A stretch of DNA of 26,289 nt from a virus: IMG/VR virus record IMGVR_UViG_3300044645_000164, positions 1 through 26,289 of that record, one strand, 5' to 3'. This document shows positions 18,399 to 25,467 of this stretch, one piece after another. The notes below the pieces were generated by a model. The model did no database searches. It saw nothing but the letters and a program-made list of their open reading frames with translations, and was not told the DNA's origin. The position numbers were made by a program, and so were the translations under genes. Each line of letters starts with the position of its first letter. Position 1 is the first letter of the stretch.

Positions 18399-19264
18399 TG
18401 GACACCTCCGATATTGTTTGAAACTGTCAGGATTATGGACGGAATAGCTGGAACTGGCGGCGTTGCGACAACAGAAAGCAACTCAACACTCAGGCTGGTG
18501 GTTGAAAACATCATCTCAATGTAATCGCCTGCCTTTAGGTCAAAAAAGTAATTCAGAGATGCAAAGATTTCAGCGTCATTACCCTGAATCCTGATCTGGC
18601 TTGCGCTGTCTGGCACATCTGTTCCGTTAAGCCTGAACCAAAAATAAAACTCGTCCGTGCCGCCCGTAGTTTTATCCAACTGGAACGAGGTATCAAAGTT
18701 GTAAATGCCCTCGCTATCCACAATGATGCGTGAGGTAGGTGAGCCGATAAATACCCCATTGCTTAAGTCCGTGCTGTTAAACGTGATGGCCTTGGCTGTG
18801 TTGATTGTGGTTGCCGTCTGGGTGGTGGTGTCGTAAAACGACCCATATCTTGCTCGTTTGAACTCTCGTGGAGGAGGGGTCATCTGCAAACCCTCAACCG
18901 CTTTATTCAATTTATCCACCAATGCCAAAGCCTGATTTGCCTTGCTTTCAGCCAACGCCACAGTCACCGCAGTTTCTTGCGCCAAAAATGCAATTCTGTC
19001 TAATGCATCCTGCGCCTTTGCGTTCAATGCTGCATCATTAACATTAGTCTCTTGCGCTAAAGCAATGATCTGCGCCAATGCTGAATTTGCTGTTGCGGCT
19101 GCCGTGTCTGCCTGATACTCAAAGTCAGTCCCGACAATAACTTGAAGTTGGTCAACAGTAGAAAACAGTAATTCAAACTGCCTGATCTGTTGCTGATCGG
19201 TCAAGAACTCCGCAAGCTGGTCACGGGTCAGATTTAACTTACGGGAAACTGGTGCGGTTGCCAT
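18395..19264 (-). CDS. Coiled-coil plus C1q-like jelly-roll virion protein
   Basis: This 289-residue protein has a helical stem of Ala-, Gln- and Asn-rich heptads (40-125, ATANSALAQIIALAQETN...), then YGSFYDTTTQTATTINTAKAITFNSTDLSNGVFIG, IVDSEGIYNFDTSFQLDKTTGG, and YFDFLKAGDYIEMMFSTT-like strands. This is the layout of C1q/TNF-type trimeric jelly-roll domains, seen at the tips of phage fibres. It probably trimerises and decorates the tail or head. It lies right after the gp10-like gene, in the place of the P22 tail needle (gp26) and could be its functional replacement, which is inference. The start overlaps the previous stop by one base. Confidence 0.7.
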   Translation of the reverse strand: MATAPVSRKLNLTRDQLAEFLTDQQQIRQFELLFSTVDQLQVIVGTDFEYQADTAAATANSALAQIIALAQETNVNDAALNAKAQDALDRIAFLAQETAVTVALAESKANQALALVDKLNKAVEGLQMTPPPREFKRARYGSFYDTTTQTATTINTAKAITFNSTDLSNGVFIGSPTSRIIVDSEGIYNFDTSFQLDKTTGGTDEFYFWFRLNGTDVPDSASQIRIQGNDAEIFASLNYFFDLKAGDYIEMMFSTTSLSVELLSVVATPPVPAIPSIILTVSNNIGGVQ

Positions 19265-20670
19265 CAGTATGCCAATGCTTCAATCTGTGCCTCAAGGCGA
19301 ACATAGGACACATGGGCATCACTATCGCCACGGAAACGCTGTATGCGCCAGTTCCTCATGTGACCCTGCTGAAACCATGCCAAACGCTTTTGGCGGTTTC
19401 CAATCGTGCCGACAGAGATAAATTTTTCCTGTGAATAAGTCTGCCCATCCAAAGAGTAGCTGGTGCTTATTTTTGGATTTTTGCCTAATGCAATGCTACC
19501 TGTCAGGCTGACAAGTTCCATCTCGTTAAAGATTGCCCCATTACTCTCGTTGTAGACAATCAGTGTGCCAAACTCCCAACGCACCTGTTGACCCCAATGG
19601 TGACCTGTGTCTTGAACCAAGTAACCGATATTGTTGGATTGCGGGTCGCCAACCATCCATCTGTCGTAAACCCAAACCATGTTTCTGGCTCGGTATTGAG
19701 CAAGGCCATTTATGGTGCTTACCAAAATAAACCAAACAGGAGTTTCTAGCGCCTCAGATGCGGCTGCATCATATACCAATGTCTGATCTGGCAAATGTAC
19801 ATATAGATGCTGATGGCTTTTGTCGTTTCTGGCCTCTAATTTGACCAAGGCTAATTGTGCTTCAGTGTAATTTAACAAGATATTGTCAATTTCTTGTGTG
19901 CTGATCTTATTTGCAACAGCGGCTGCGCCAACGTAAATGCTTGGGGCTTCATTACGACCACTACCTAAAAACGCAATGCGCTCAATAAAGACACAGCAAG
20001 CAAATGTCCCAACAACGCCCTTTTGTATCTGTGCGCCATCGATTCGTGCAAATGGGAATAACTCACCGCCCACGTTATCGAATACCTCAATCGTATTGCG
20101 ATTCAATGCGTAGATTTCGTTTCGCAACTTTAGTAGCGCAACCACTGGGTCTGGGTCAACTTCAGAACTACCATATTTCAACGGATTGACTTGAGTTGGG
20201 TCTGACAATTCTGTGACGATCAAAAACTCGCCATCTGTGGTCATAAAGTAACCATCAACCCACACCACATCAAGCACCACACCCAAATCAGTGTCAGTCA
20301 CTTGCGTTAGGGTTGTGCCATTCCAGTAATACAAGCGCCCACCGGATGCAATCGCAAGTAAATCAAAACTGTAATCAAAGGTCACCAGTTGATCTGTTGG
20401 CCCACCCACATCGCCCAATATAGTCACTGCACCTGCGCTGTCGATCTCCACCAACTTTGTACCCATCACCCGATATAAGTTGCCTTGCCAGTTGATGCCG
20501 CCACGGTCAACGCCTGGCCCTGTACCATTGGCAACAATCCCATCGCCTGGTCGCAGAAACCCATTACTGATGCCTGACTGCTTTGGCACAGGAACAAGAT
20601 TCACTGGGTAACTGGTACGCAGTTCAGGGGTGCTGTCGGTGTAGATACCGTTCAAGATAGGTATTTGCAT
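19264..20670 (-). CDS. P22 gp10-like packaged DNA stabilisation protein (tail hub)
   Basis: This 468-residue protein starts MQIPILNGIYTDSTPELRTSYPVNLVPVPKQSG, a strong match to the opening of P22 gp10, with beta-propeller-like repeats (GGINWQGNLYRVMGTKLVEI; GGRLYYWNGTTL; WVDGYFMTTDGEFLIVTEL; LRNEIYALNRNTIEVFDN) afterwards. gp10 closes the portal vertex after packaging and binds the spikes. Length matches P22 (472). ATG 20670 has AAGGTG upstream; a GTG two codons earlier is possible. It overlaps the preceding stop by 1 nt (TAATG). Confidence 0.9.
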   Translation of the reverse strand: MQIPILNGIYTDSTPELRTSYPVNLVPVPKQSGISNGFLRPGDGIVANGTGPGVDRGGINWQGNLYRVMGTKLVEIDSAGAVTILGDVGGPTDQLVTFDYSFDLLAIASGGRLYYWNGTTLTQVTDTDLGVVLDVVWVDGYFMTTDGEFLIVTELSDPTQVNPLKYGSSEVDPDPVVALLKLRNEIYALNRNTIEVFDNVGGELFPFARIDGAQIQKGVVGTFACCVFIERIAFLGSGRNEAPSIYVGAAAVANKISTQEIDNILLNYTEAQLALVKLEARNDKSHQHLYVHLPDQTLVYDAAASEALETPVWFILVSTINGLAQYRARNMVWVYDRWMVGDPQSNNIGYLVQDTGHHWGQQVRWEFGTLIVYNESNGAIFNEMELVSLTGSIALGKNPKISTSYSLDGQTYSQEKFISVGTIGNRQKRLAWFQQGHMRNWRIQRFRGDSDAHVSYVRLEAQIEALAY

Positions 20671-20948
20671 TACCACTTCACCTTATCAGCCCAATATGCG
20701 GCACTCATCTTGCCTTTGGCAATATTTTCAGAATGACGTGACTTAAATGATTCACGCCTTGCTTTATCAGCCTTGGATTCGCCCTCACGTTTTGGTGAAC
20801 CTGAAACGCCTTGCTGACCAAAACGAATCAGCTTGATTTCATCACCAGACTTTGCCACAACAACATGACTTTTTGTCGGATGGCTTGGAGTACGCTTGGG
20901 CTTATTGAAACCCTCAACGCCAGCACGAGTTAGTCTTGGGTCTTTCAT
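20670..20948 (-). CDS. Small basic conserved phage protein (SHVVVAKxG...IRFGQQGVSGSP)
   Basis: This 92-residue lysine/arginine-rich protein carries SHVVVAKSGDEIKLIRFGQQGVSGSPKREGESKADKARRESFKSRHSENIAKGKMSAAYWADKVKW. The string IRFGQQGVSGSP...R.SFK.RH..NI.KGKMSAAYWA.KVKW is highly conserved in cyanophages, pelagiphages and other viruses, and I recognise it at sight, but its role is not known. The positive charge suggests a DNA- or RNA-binding protein. It follows two DUF5872-like genes and precedes gp10. Confidence 0.75.
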   Translation of the reverse strand: MKDPRLTRAGVEGFNKPKRTPSHPTKSHVVVAKSGDEIKLIRFGQQGVSGSPKREGESKADKARRESFKSRHSENIAKGKMSAAYWADKVKW

Positions 20949-21178
20949 CTGAACCCCTTGATCTTTTCAGCAATCTTTTTAGGCTGCTTGGCAAACTGCT
21001 TTCCTGCCTTAGTAGCCTCACGCTTTGCTCGTGTGGTTGCCGCATACTCAGCCGCTGTCAGTGCCTTAATCGCCTTCTCAGGCAGATACCTCTCGCCTGT
21101 TTCAGACGATGGCTTTCCAGACTTGGTGCGCCAGTTTTGGCTTGACCAATCTTTGAGGCTTTTTTGTGTGGCTTTCAT
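20945..21178 (-). CDS. DUF5872-type protein, C-terminal half
   Basis: This 77-residue basic protein reads QKSLKDWSSQNWRTKSGKPSSETGERYLPEKAIKALTAAEYAATTRAKREATKAGKQFAKQPKKIAEKIKGFR. WRTKSGKPS...GERYLP..A.KAL...EYAATTR.KR...KGKQF is the second half of a domain (DUF5872 as I recall) which in many viruses follows the ARKAQLLA..Y...GGGYK half in one protein. Here that half is the preceding gene, joined by ATGA at 21178-21175. The protein looks complete and basic; function unknown. Confidence 0.7.
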   Translation of the reverse strand: MKATQKSLKDWSSQNWRTKSGKPSSETGERYLPEKAIKALTAAEYAATTRAKREATKAGKQFAKQPKKIAEKIKGFR

Positions 21179-21360
21179 TTATAACCGCCACCTTTTTCTT
21201 TGTACTTCTTTGCCAACAGTTGGGCTTTGCGAGCCGACCATTCACCAGCCGCAGTGCCTTGCACAGCAGAACCTTTGATTTCCTCAAAGAGTCGCTTACG
21301 CATGGTTGGCTTCGTATAGTTGCCAGCCTCGTTGACCGATGACTTGGGCTTGGTTGCCAT
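21175..21360 (-). CDS. DUF5872-type protein, N-terminal half
   Basis: This 61-residue protein ends LFEEIKGSAVQGTAAGEWSARKAQLLAKKYKEKGGGYK. The pattern K..GG..G.WSARKAQLLA..YK..GGGYK is the first half of DUF5872-like proteins, which usually run on into the WxTKSGKPS half. Its stop codon TGA overlaps the next gene's ATG, so the two halves are made separately. It is highly basic. It abuts the fibre-type gene by one base (TAATG). Confidence 0.7.
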   Translation of the reverse strand: MATKPKSSVNEAGNYTKPTMRKRLFEEIKGSAVQGTAAGEWSARKAQLLAKKYKEKGGGYK

Positions 21361-22535
21361 TATGAATCCGTGCCTTTGATAACTGCAAAGTTAAATATTG
21401 GCTGTTCAGTTGTTGTGCCGCCAGTGGTGCGGAATGTAATATCAAAAGAACCCAAGGTTGTCTTAGTGACCATCAAGTCATACAAATCAGTGCCAGTATG
21501 CTGAGTGAGAATAATTGCATCAGTGGTATTGACGGTACTGTTGGTCACAGTAAAAGTTGTTGCACTGGTTGTGCCTGCCGCAGAAAATAACGTGATTTGA
21601 CCAGTTATTTTGTTGATCGTCACACCTGTGGTTCGGCTTGTGCCTTGAATAACTACACCGCCTGCGCCTGTGGAATAACCCACACCAGCAGTGCCAGATG
21701 ATCTAAGTGAGCCTGTGACTGCTAGACTCGTACCTGTGGCTGCACCGATATTTGGAGTCACCAATGTAGGTGTGTTTGCAAATACGGCTGCCCCTGTGCC
21801 TGTTTCATCAGTAAGGACTGCCGCCAAGTTTGCGCTTGATGGTGTTGCCAAAAATGTTGCCACATTTGCAGCCAAACCAGATACGCCAGTTCCAATAGGC
21901 AAACCAGTGCAATTCGTCAATGTGCCTGATGTTGGTGTGCCAAGAATCGGGGTTACTAAAGTTGGGCTTGTGTTAAATACCAACAGACCAGTACCAGTTT
22001 CATCAGTCATTGCCGCCCGTAGATTGGCGCTTGATGGACTTGCCAGAAACGCTTGAATGCCTGCGGCATAAACTACATCAGCATTGATCTGATACCAAGA
22101 ATTTGTGGGTTGATAGAAACGAATTGCAGTAGCAGCACCAGCCGCCAATGAAGTCACCGCACCATAAAGAGCAGTCGCACCATTCAGCGCAATTGTCAAT
22201 GAGGTAATTTCTTGAGTGGTCGTAATCAGTATCGTAGTGCCATCAGGCACACCTGTATTCAAAGGCAAGGTAATCGTGCCAGTTGCTAATGTTCCAGCAG
22301 GTTGCAACAGCATCCATTGGTCTTGGCTGACAGGAGTTGGAACAGTGATGTTGAACCCAGAGCCAGGCACATAAAGATTTGTCGCCAAAGTTGGCGATGC
22401 AAAACTCTGCTGAAAAAACGTCAGCAAACTGCCGATTGATGTGCGTCTTGCATCCCCATTGTTAGGCGAATAAACGGGTAACTGGTCACCGCTTGAAACA
22501 GTGCTGAGTACTGGTAACTGATTGATTTGTGGCAT
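21360..22535 (-). CDS. Repeat-bearing virion protein (tail or capsid fibre)
   Basis: This 391-residue protein starts MPQINQLPVLSTVSSGDQLPVYSPNNGDARR, an opening frequent in phage fibres. It then has strands and two copies of a 37-residue repeat (163-199 and 228-264; FLxxPSSANLxAxxTDETGTGxxVFxxxPTLVTPxxG), separated by a Gly/Thr-rich linker LTNCTGLPIGTGVSGLAANV, and ends in a beta-rich domain. This repeat is common in phage fibre and spike stalks and probably forms trimers. AAGGACAG precedes the ATG. It lies between the gp4-like gene and the DUF5872 pair, an unusual site for a fibre in a P22-like order. Confidence 0.75.
   Translation of the reverse strand: MPQINQLPVLSTVSSGDQLPVYSPNNGDARRTSIGSLLTFFQQSFASPTLATNLYVPGSGFNITVPTPVSQDQWMLLQPAGTLATGTITLPLNTGVPDGTTILITTTQEITSLTIALNGATALYGAVTSLAAGAATAIRFYQPTNSWYQINADVVYAAGIQAFLASPSSANLRAAMTDETGTGLLVFNTSPTLVTPILGTPTSGTLTNCTGLPIGTGVSGLAANVATFLATPSSANLAAVLTDETGTGAAVFANTPTLVTPNIGAATGTSLAVTGSLRSSGTAGVGYSTGAGGVVIQGTSRTTGVTINKITGQITLFSAAGTTSATTFTVTNSTVNTTDAIILTQHTGTDLYDLMVTKTTLGSFDITFRTTGGTTTEQPIFNFAVIKGTDS
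21744..22049 (-). repeat. Two copies of a 37-codon repeat inside the fibre gene
   Basis: The copies are at 21939-22049 and 21744-21854, coding for FLASPSSANLRAAMTDETGTG... and FLATPSSANLAAVLTDETGTG.... They are conserved at protein level and partly at DNA level. They are modular stalk units that can expand or contract by recombination. Confidence 0.75.
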
Positions 22536-22543
22536 GACTGTCC

Positions 22544-23026
22544 TTAGTAATATTCGAGAGGCCCATCAGGGCCAGCAGTAACAGGATTGGCTGGTGGTCT
22601 GATAAAAGGATTATCGTAGACTCTCCAAGGCTTATTGCCAGCACCAGCAGGCATTGTTGCCGGAAGTTGCTGTTCAAGCGGGAATGTGGCTCTTTGCAAC
22701 AGAATATCGTAACCCTGCTTGGCAGTGGCTTTTGTATCAGGCATTACCTGCTTGCCAAACATTGGTGCAAGTCTGATGCCTAGACTGCAAATAATGGCCT
22801 CGTAAGCCGAGTCAGGCACTAGGGTTTCTTCATCTAGGCTGCTGTCTTGTGGGCTGGATGGCAAAGGGTAACCCAAGCGGATGCCCTTGGCGTTCCAGTC
22901 TGCCATCATTGCATCCAATCTACGCAAGGCAGATTCAAGCTGTTCAGGCTGTAAATCAAACACATAAGACGCAAGCCCGATTTCCTCAAAGGATGCGCTT
23001 ACGAATTGTCGTTTTGTATAGCCCAT
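22544..23026 (-). CDS. P22 gp4-like tail accessory factor / head-tail adaptor
   Basis: This 160-residue protein starts MGYTKRQFVSASFEEIGLASYVFDLQPEQLESALRRLDAMMADWNAKGIRLGYPLPSSPQDSSLDEETLVPDSAYEAIICSLGIRLAPMFGKQV. The ASFEEIGLA...LQPEQLESALRRLDAMMADW block and the YEAI...LGIRLAP block are characteristic of P22 gp4, which binds the portal and seeds the tail. Length is like gp4 (166). GGAATCAGC precedes the ATG. It overlaps the preceding gene by 28 nt. Confidence 0.88.
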   Translation of the reverse strand: MGYTKRQFVSASFEEIGLASYVFDLQPEQLESALRRLDAMMADWNAKGIRLGYPLPSSPQDSSLDEETLVPDSAYEAIICSLGIRLAPMFGKQVMPDTKATAKQGYDILLQRATFPLEQQLPATMPAGAGNKPWRVYDNPFIRPPANPVTAGPDGPLEYY

Positions 23027-23328
23027 GCTGATTCCTCAATGTGTTTCAACAGTGTCGCATCTGACCAGCGTTTGTCAACCTTCATGCCAATGGCTTCAGC
23101 CTGTTGTAGCATTTCCTCACGAGTTGGTGGGCTGTCATCAACAGTCTCAACAACTTCAATTGGCTCATCAGGCACATCAATAACTTGTGCGCCAATCGGT
23201 GATGGATAGTAGACTTTATTGAGCTTGCGATCGATAGCTTGCTCTTTTTTGAGTTTGCGCTTTTGCAAACGCAACTCCCGCCACGGGGCGAGAGTCTTGT
23301 TCTTAATGATTGCGGCTGATTTAATCAT
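22999..23328 (-). CDS. Hypothetical protein with SAP/HeH-like C-terminal motif
   Basis: This 109-residue protein begins with a basic helix (MIKSAAIIKNKTLAPWRELRLQKRKLKKEQAIDRKL), then an acidic linker (DVPDEPIEVVETVDDSPPTREE), then MLQQAEAIGMKVDKRWSDATLLKHIEE. The last part resembles short SAP/HeH/LEM-type helix-extended-helix motifs (xxxAxxLGIxVDxRWsxxxLxxxI) found in phage head-tail genes, where they may bind DNA or RNA. The role is unproven. It starts inside an ATGA overlap with the small basic gene upstream. Confidence 0.6.
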   Translation of the reverse strand: MIKSAAIIKNKTLAPWRELRLQKRKLKKEQAIDRKLNKVYYPSPIGAQVIDVPDEPIEVVETVDDSPPTREEMLQQAEAIGMKVDKRWSDATLLKHIEESAWAIQNDNS

Positions 23329-23489
23329 TTTTTCATTGGTGCTTTGCTAGGCTTACCAGCGGCTTTTGCCGACTTAGTAGCCATGCCAAGTGCCATTGCA
23401 ACGGCTTGCTTTTGGGGCTTGCCTGATTTCATTTCCATTTTGATATTTTTGGAAATGGTCTTATCTGAATAACCTTTTTTCATTGGCAT
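23325..23489 (-). CDS. Small basic protein (KQAVAxAL motif)
   Basis: This 54-residue protein MPMKKGYSDKTISKNIKMEMKSGKPQKQAVAMALGMATKSAKAAGKPSKAPMKK is highly basic. Phage proteins with this SKNIK.EM.SGKPQKQAVAxAL pattern are common among virion genes; the role is unknown, perhaps DNA binding. The start at 23489 is chosen because GGAG lies 6 nt before it; a longer frame upstream (to 23651) reads through the previous gene and a hairpin. Confidence 0.7.
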   Translation of the reverse strand: MPMKKGYSDKTISKNIKMEMKSGKPQKQAVAMALGMATKSAKAAGKPSKAPMKK

Positions 23490-23503
23490 TTTGTTCTCCA
23501 TGT

Positions 23504-23532
23504 AAAACAGGCCAACATCTCTGCTGGCCTGT
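23504..23532 (-). terminator. Weak intrinsic terminator / attenuator after the coat-region gene
   Basis: Minus-strand ACAGGCCA-n10-TGGCCTGT (arms 23532-23525 and 23514-23507) forms an 8-bp stem followed by TTTT (23507-23504, partly within the arm) and A. It lies in the only clear gap (49 nt) between coat-region and downstream genes. It probably lowers transcription of tail genes relative to the coat cluster. Confidence 0.55.
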
Positions 23533-23538
23533 CTTGGT

Positions 23539-24153
23539 TTAACCACCGATACGATAGACGACAAAAGTACCAGCCGCAGTCTTACGGCAACGGAAACGTG
23601 CAGATGCACCAGCCGTAGCCGCAGTTGCGGCAGCACCCACGATGGTGACATCGGTATTGACCGTGAGGGTCAAAGCAAATGCAGCCAAAGTAATGACGCT
23701 GAAGTCAAATGAATCACCGATTGCCCACTCAGTTGCCAAATCAAGGTTTGCACCTGTTGGCAATTGAATGTCACGGCTTGCTGTAGGTGTAGCAGTGATG
23801 ATGCCTGTCAACACGTTGGCAGCAGTTGCCGCCATCGAGCCGCCATCAGCGATGTTGGCTGGCGCACCTTGAGGTTGCCAATTGCCATTGTTGCTGATAT
23901 CAGGAGCAACACCCACAGAGTAGTAAGCGCCCGATGCACCAGCTTGAATAATCACGTTGGTGGCATTGGTAAATGCGCTTGATACATAAGTTGTGTTGTC
24001 AACCGTTGTCAGCAAATCATTGGCTTCAGGAAATTGGGGAAACCCAACTTCTTGAAACACTTGTGCTGGTGAAAAGGCTTGAACAGCGATTTTCTCGCCT
24101 GCTGGTACTGCAACAGTAGCTGTGCCTTGTGCAAAAATTACTTGATAGCTCAT
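23539..24153 (-). CDS. Structural protein next to coat (decoration- or fibre-like, two parts)
   Basis: This 204-residue protein has an N-terminal part (MSYQVIFAQGTATVAVPAGEKIAVQAFSPAQVFQEVGFPQFP, YVSSAFTNATNVIIQAGASGAYYSVG) and a C-terminal part (AATAANVLTGIITATPTASRDIQLPTGANLD, FDFSVITLAAFALTLTVNTDVTIVGAAATA). Both are beta-rich and of a type found directly after phage coat genes, where they act as head decoration or minor head proteins. AAGGAG precedes the ATG. It is followed by a hairpin terminator at 23504-23532. No catalytic motif is visible. Confidence 0.7.
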   Translation of the reverse strand: MSYQVIFAQGTATVAVPAGEKIAVQAFSPAQVFQEVGFPQFPEANDLLTTVDNTTYVSSAFTNATNVIIQAGASGAYYSVGVAPDISNNGNWQPQGAPANIADGGSMAATAANVLTGIITATPTASRDIQLPTGANLDLATEWAIGDSFDFSVITLAAFALTLTVNTDVTIVGAAATAATAGASARFRCRKTAAGTFVVYRIGG

Positions 24154-24163
24154 GATTTACTCC

Positions 24164-25450
24164 TTAAGCCTGATTGAATAGCAAAATACCAGACATTTCT
24201 GGCTGCTTATTGACCACACCATACAGAGTGTCCAAGCGATACTTGGTTTTCATGGTGTTTACATCGTACTGCTTCTGCATGACCAACTCGATACCCTGAT
24301 CGGTGGAGGCTCGCATCACTGCAACGCCAGCATCAGAGGGAACAGCGTAACGACCAGGCAAAATCTCCAACGCATCTTTCTGCCAGAAGCAGTTGATAGG
24401 TGCAGTGGTCGAGTTCAAACGGGTCATTGTTGCAGAGGCGTTAGGTGTCACGATGCAGTTTTGATACTGCAACTCGGCATCAGTTCCACCTTGTGCGGAA
24501 ATGATGGGAGGTGTGATAACGCAAGTGGTTGCGTTTGTGATGCTCACCACACGGAAAGTCTTGGCAAAACCAGTACCTTGCTTAGTGATGTGATGCACAG
24601 CCTCAACACCAGAGATTTCAAACGGTGTACCCACTCGCAGATCAGTTGTCGATGTGACAGTGATGGTCTGGAAGCGGTTGTCAACGTTCTGGGTCTCGCC
24701 TGTCACTGCGGTAGAAGTGGCAACTGGAACATAGTAGTTGTTGGCAGAAGCCAAGGTGGACATAGTGGTATTAGAACCAGTACGTGCAGCCAAGCGGTTT
24801 GCGTAATCCAACTTGTAAGTTTCAAAGCCTGCAACCATACCAACGAAAGAACGCTCGAAAGCGGTGTTGGACTTAGTGCCAGCGAAACTGCGAGATGCAC
24901 CACCACCAGTAGCTCCACCAGCAATGTTGCCAGCGATGCCGTTGTAGTCACGGCTTGACAAAGCCAAGTAACGGTCAAAAGACTGTACGCCCTGCTCGTT
25001 CATAATGCTGTCGCACAAGGCCACATCATCATAATCACCAGCAGCGGTGTTGACAGTCACAACCAAAGAACCTTGGGCTGCAGCAACATTCATAATTGAA
25101 ATGTTGATGTCAGAGGCAAGTTTCTGCTTGGCGGCTTCGCCCAAACGACCTTCTTGCAAAGCATCACGCAGTTCCAAAGCATCCAGAATGAACGGCACAG
25201 ACTTTTGGAAGCCAAGTGTCGCTGGTACTGCAAGCTGTGTGTAAGCTGTGAAGTTGTTAGTCTGATCCATGCCATCATACGATTGTGCGATGTAAGGCTG
25301 GGGACGATAGATCACGTTGTTGGTGCGTTCCATCATCGAGCCATCTGTGTTGTAGATGGACACGTTGCGGGATAAAACCAAAGCATCGTTAAAGCCTTCG
25401 AGGATGTCCTCAAACGCTACACGCTCTTCTTTTGAAAAACTATTGCTCAT
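24164..25450 (-). CDS. Major coat protein, P22 gp5 family
   Basis: This 428-residue protein is near the 430 of P22 coat. It opens MSNSFSKEERVAFEDILEGFNDALVLSRNVSIYNTDGSMMERTNNVIYRPQPYIAQSYDGMDQTNNFTAYTQLAVPATLGFQ, with characteristic P22-coat blocks: VIYRPQPYI, VPATLGFQKSVPFILDALELRD and KLASDINISIMNVAAAQGSLVV. HK97-fold coat subunits form the procapsid with the scaffold. AGGAG sits before the ATG. The scaffold gene lies directly upstream, as in P22. Confidence 0.92.
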   Translation of the reverse strand: MSNSFSKEERVAFEDILEGFNDALVLSRNVSIYNTDGSMMERTNNVIYRPQPYIAQSYDGMDQTNNFTAYTQLAVPATLGFQKSVPFILDALELRDALQEGRLGEAAKQKLASDINISIMNVAAAQGSLVVTVNTAAGDYDDVALCDSIMNEQGVQSFDRYLALSSRDYNGIAGNIAGGATGGGASRSFAGTKSNTAFERSFVGMVAGFETYKLDYANRLAARTGSNTTMSTLASANNYYVPVATSTAVTGETQNVDNRFQTITVTSTTDLRVGTPFEISGVEAVHHITKQGTGFAKTFRVVSITNATTCVITPPIISAQGGTDAELQYQNCIVTPNASATMTRLNSTTAPINCFWQKDALEILPGRYAVPSDAGVAVMRASTDQGIELVMQKQYDVNTMKTKYRLDTLYGVVNKQPEMSGILLFNQA

Positions 25451-25467
25451 AATAAGCTCCTATTAAA

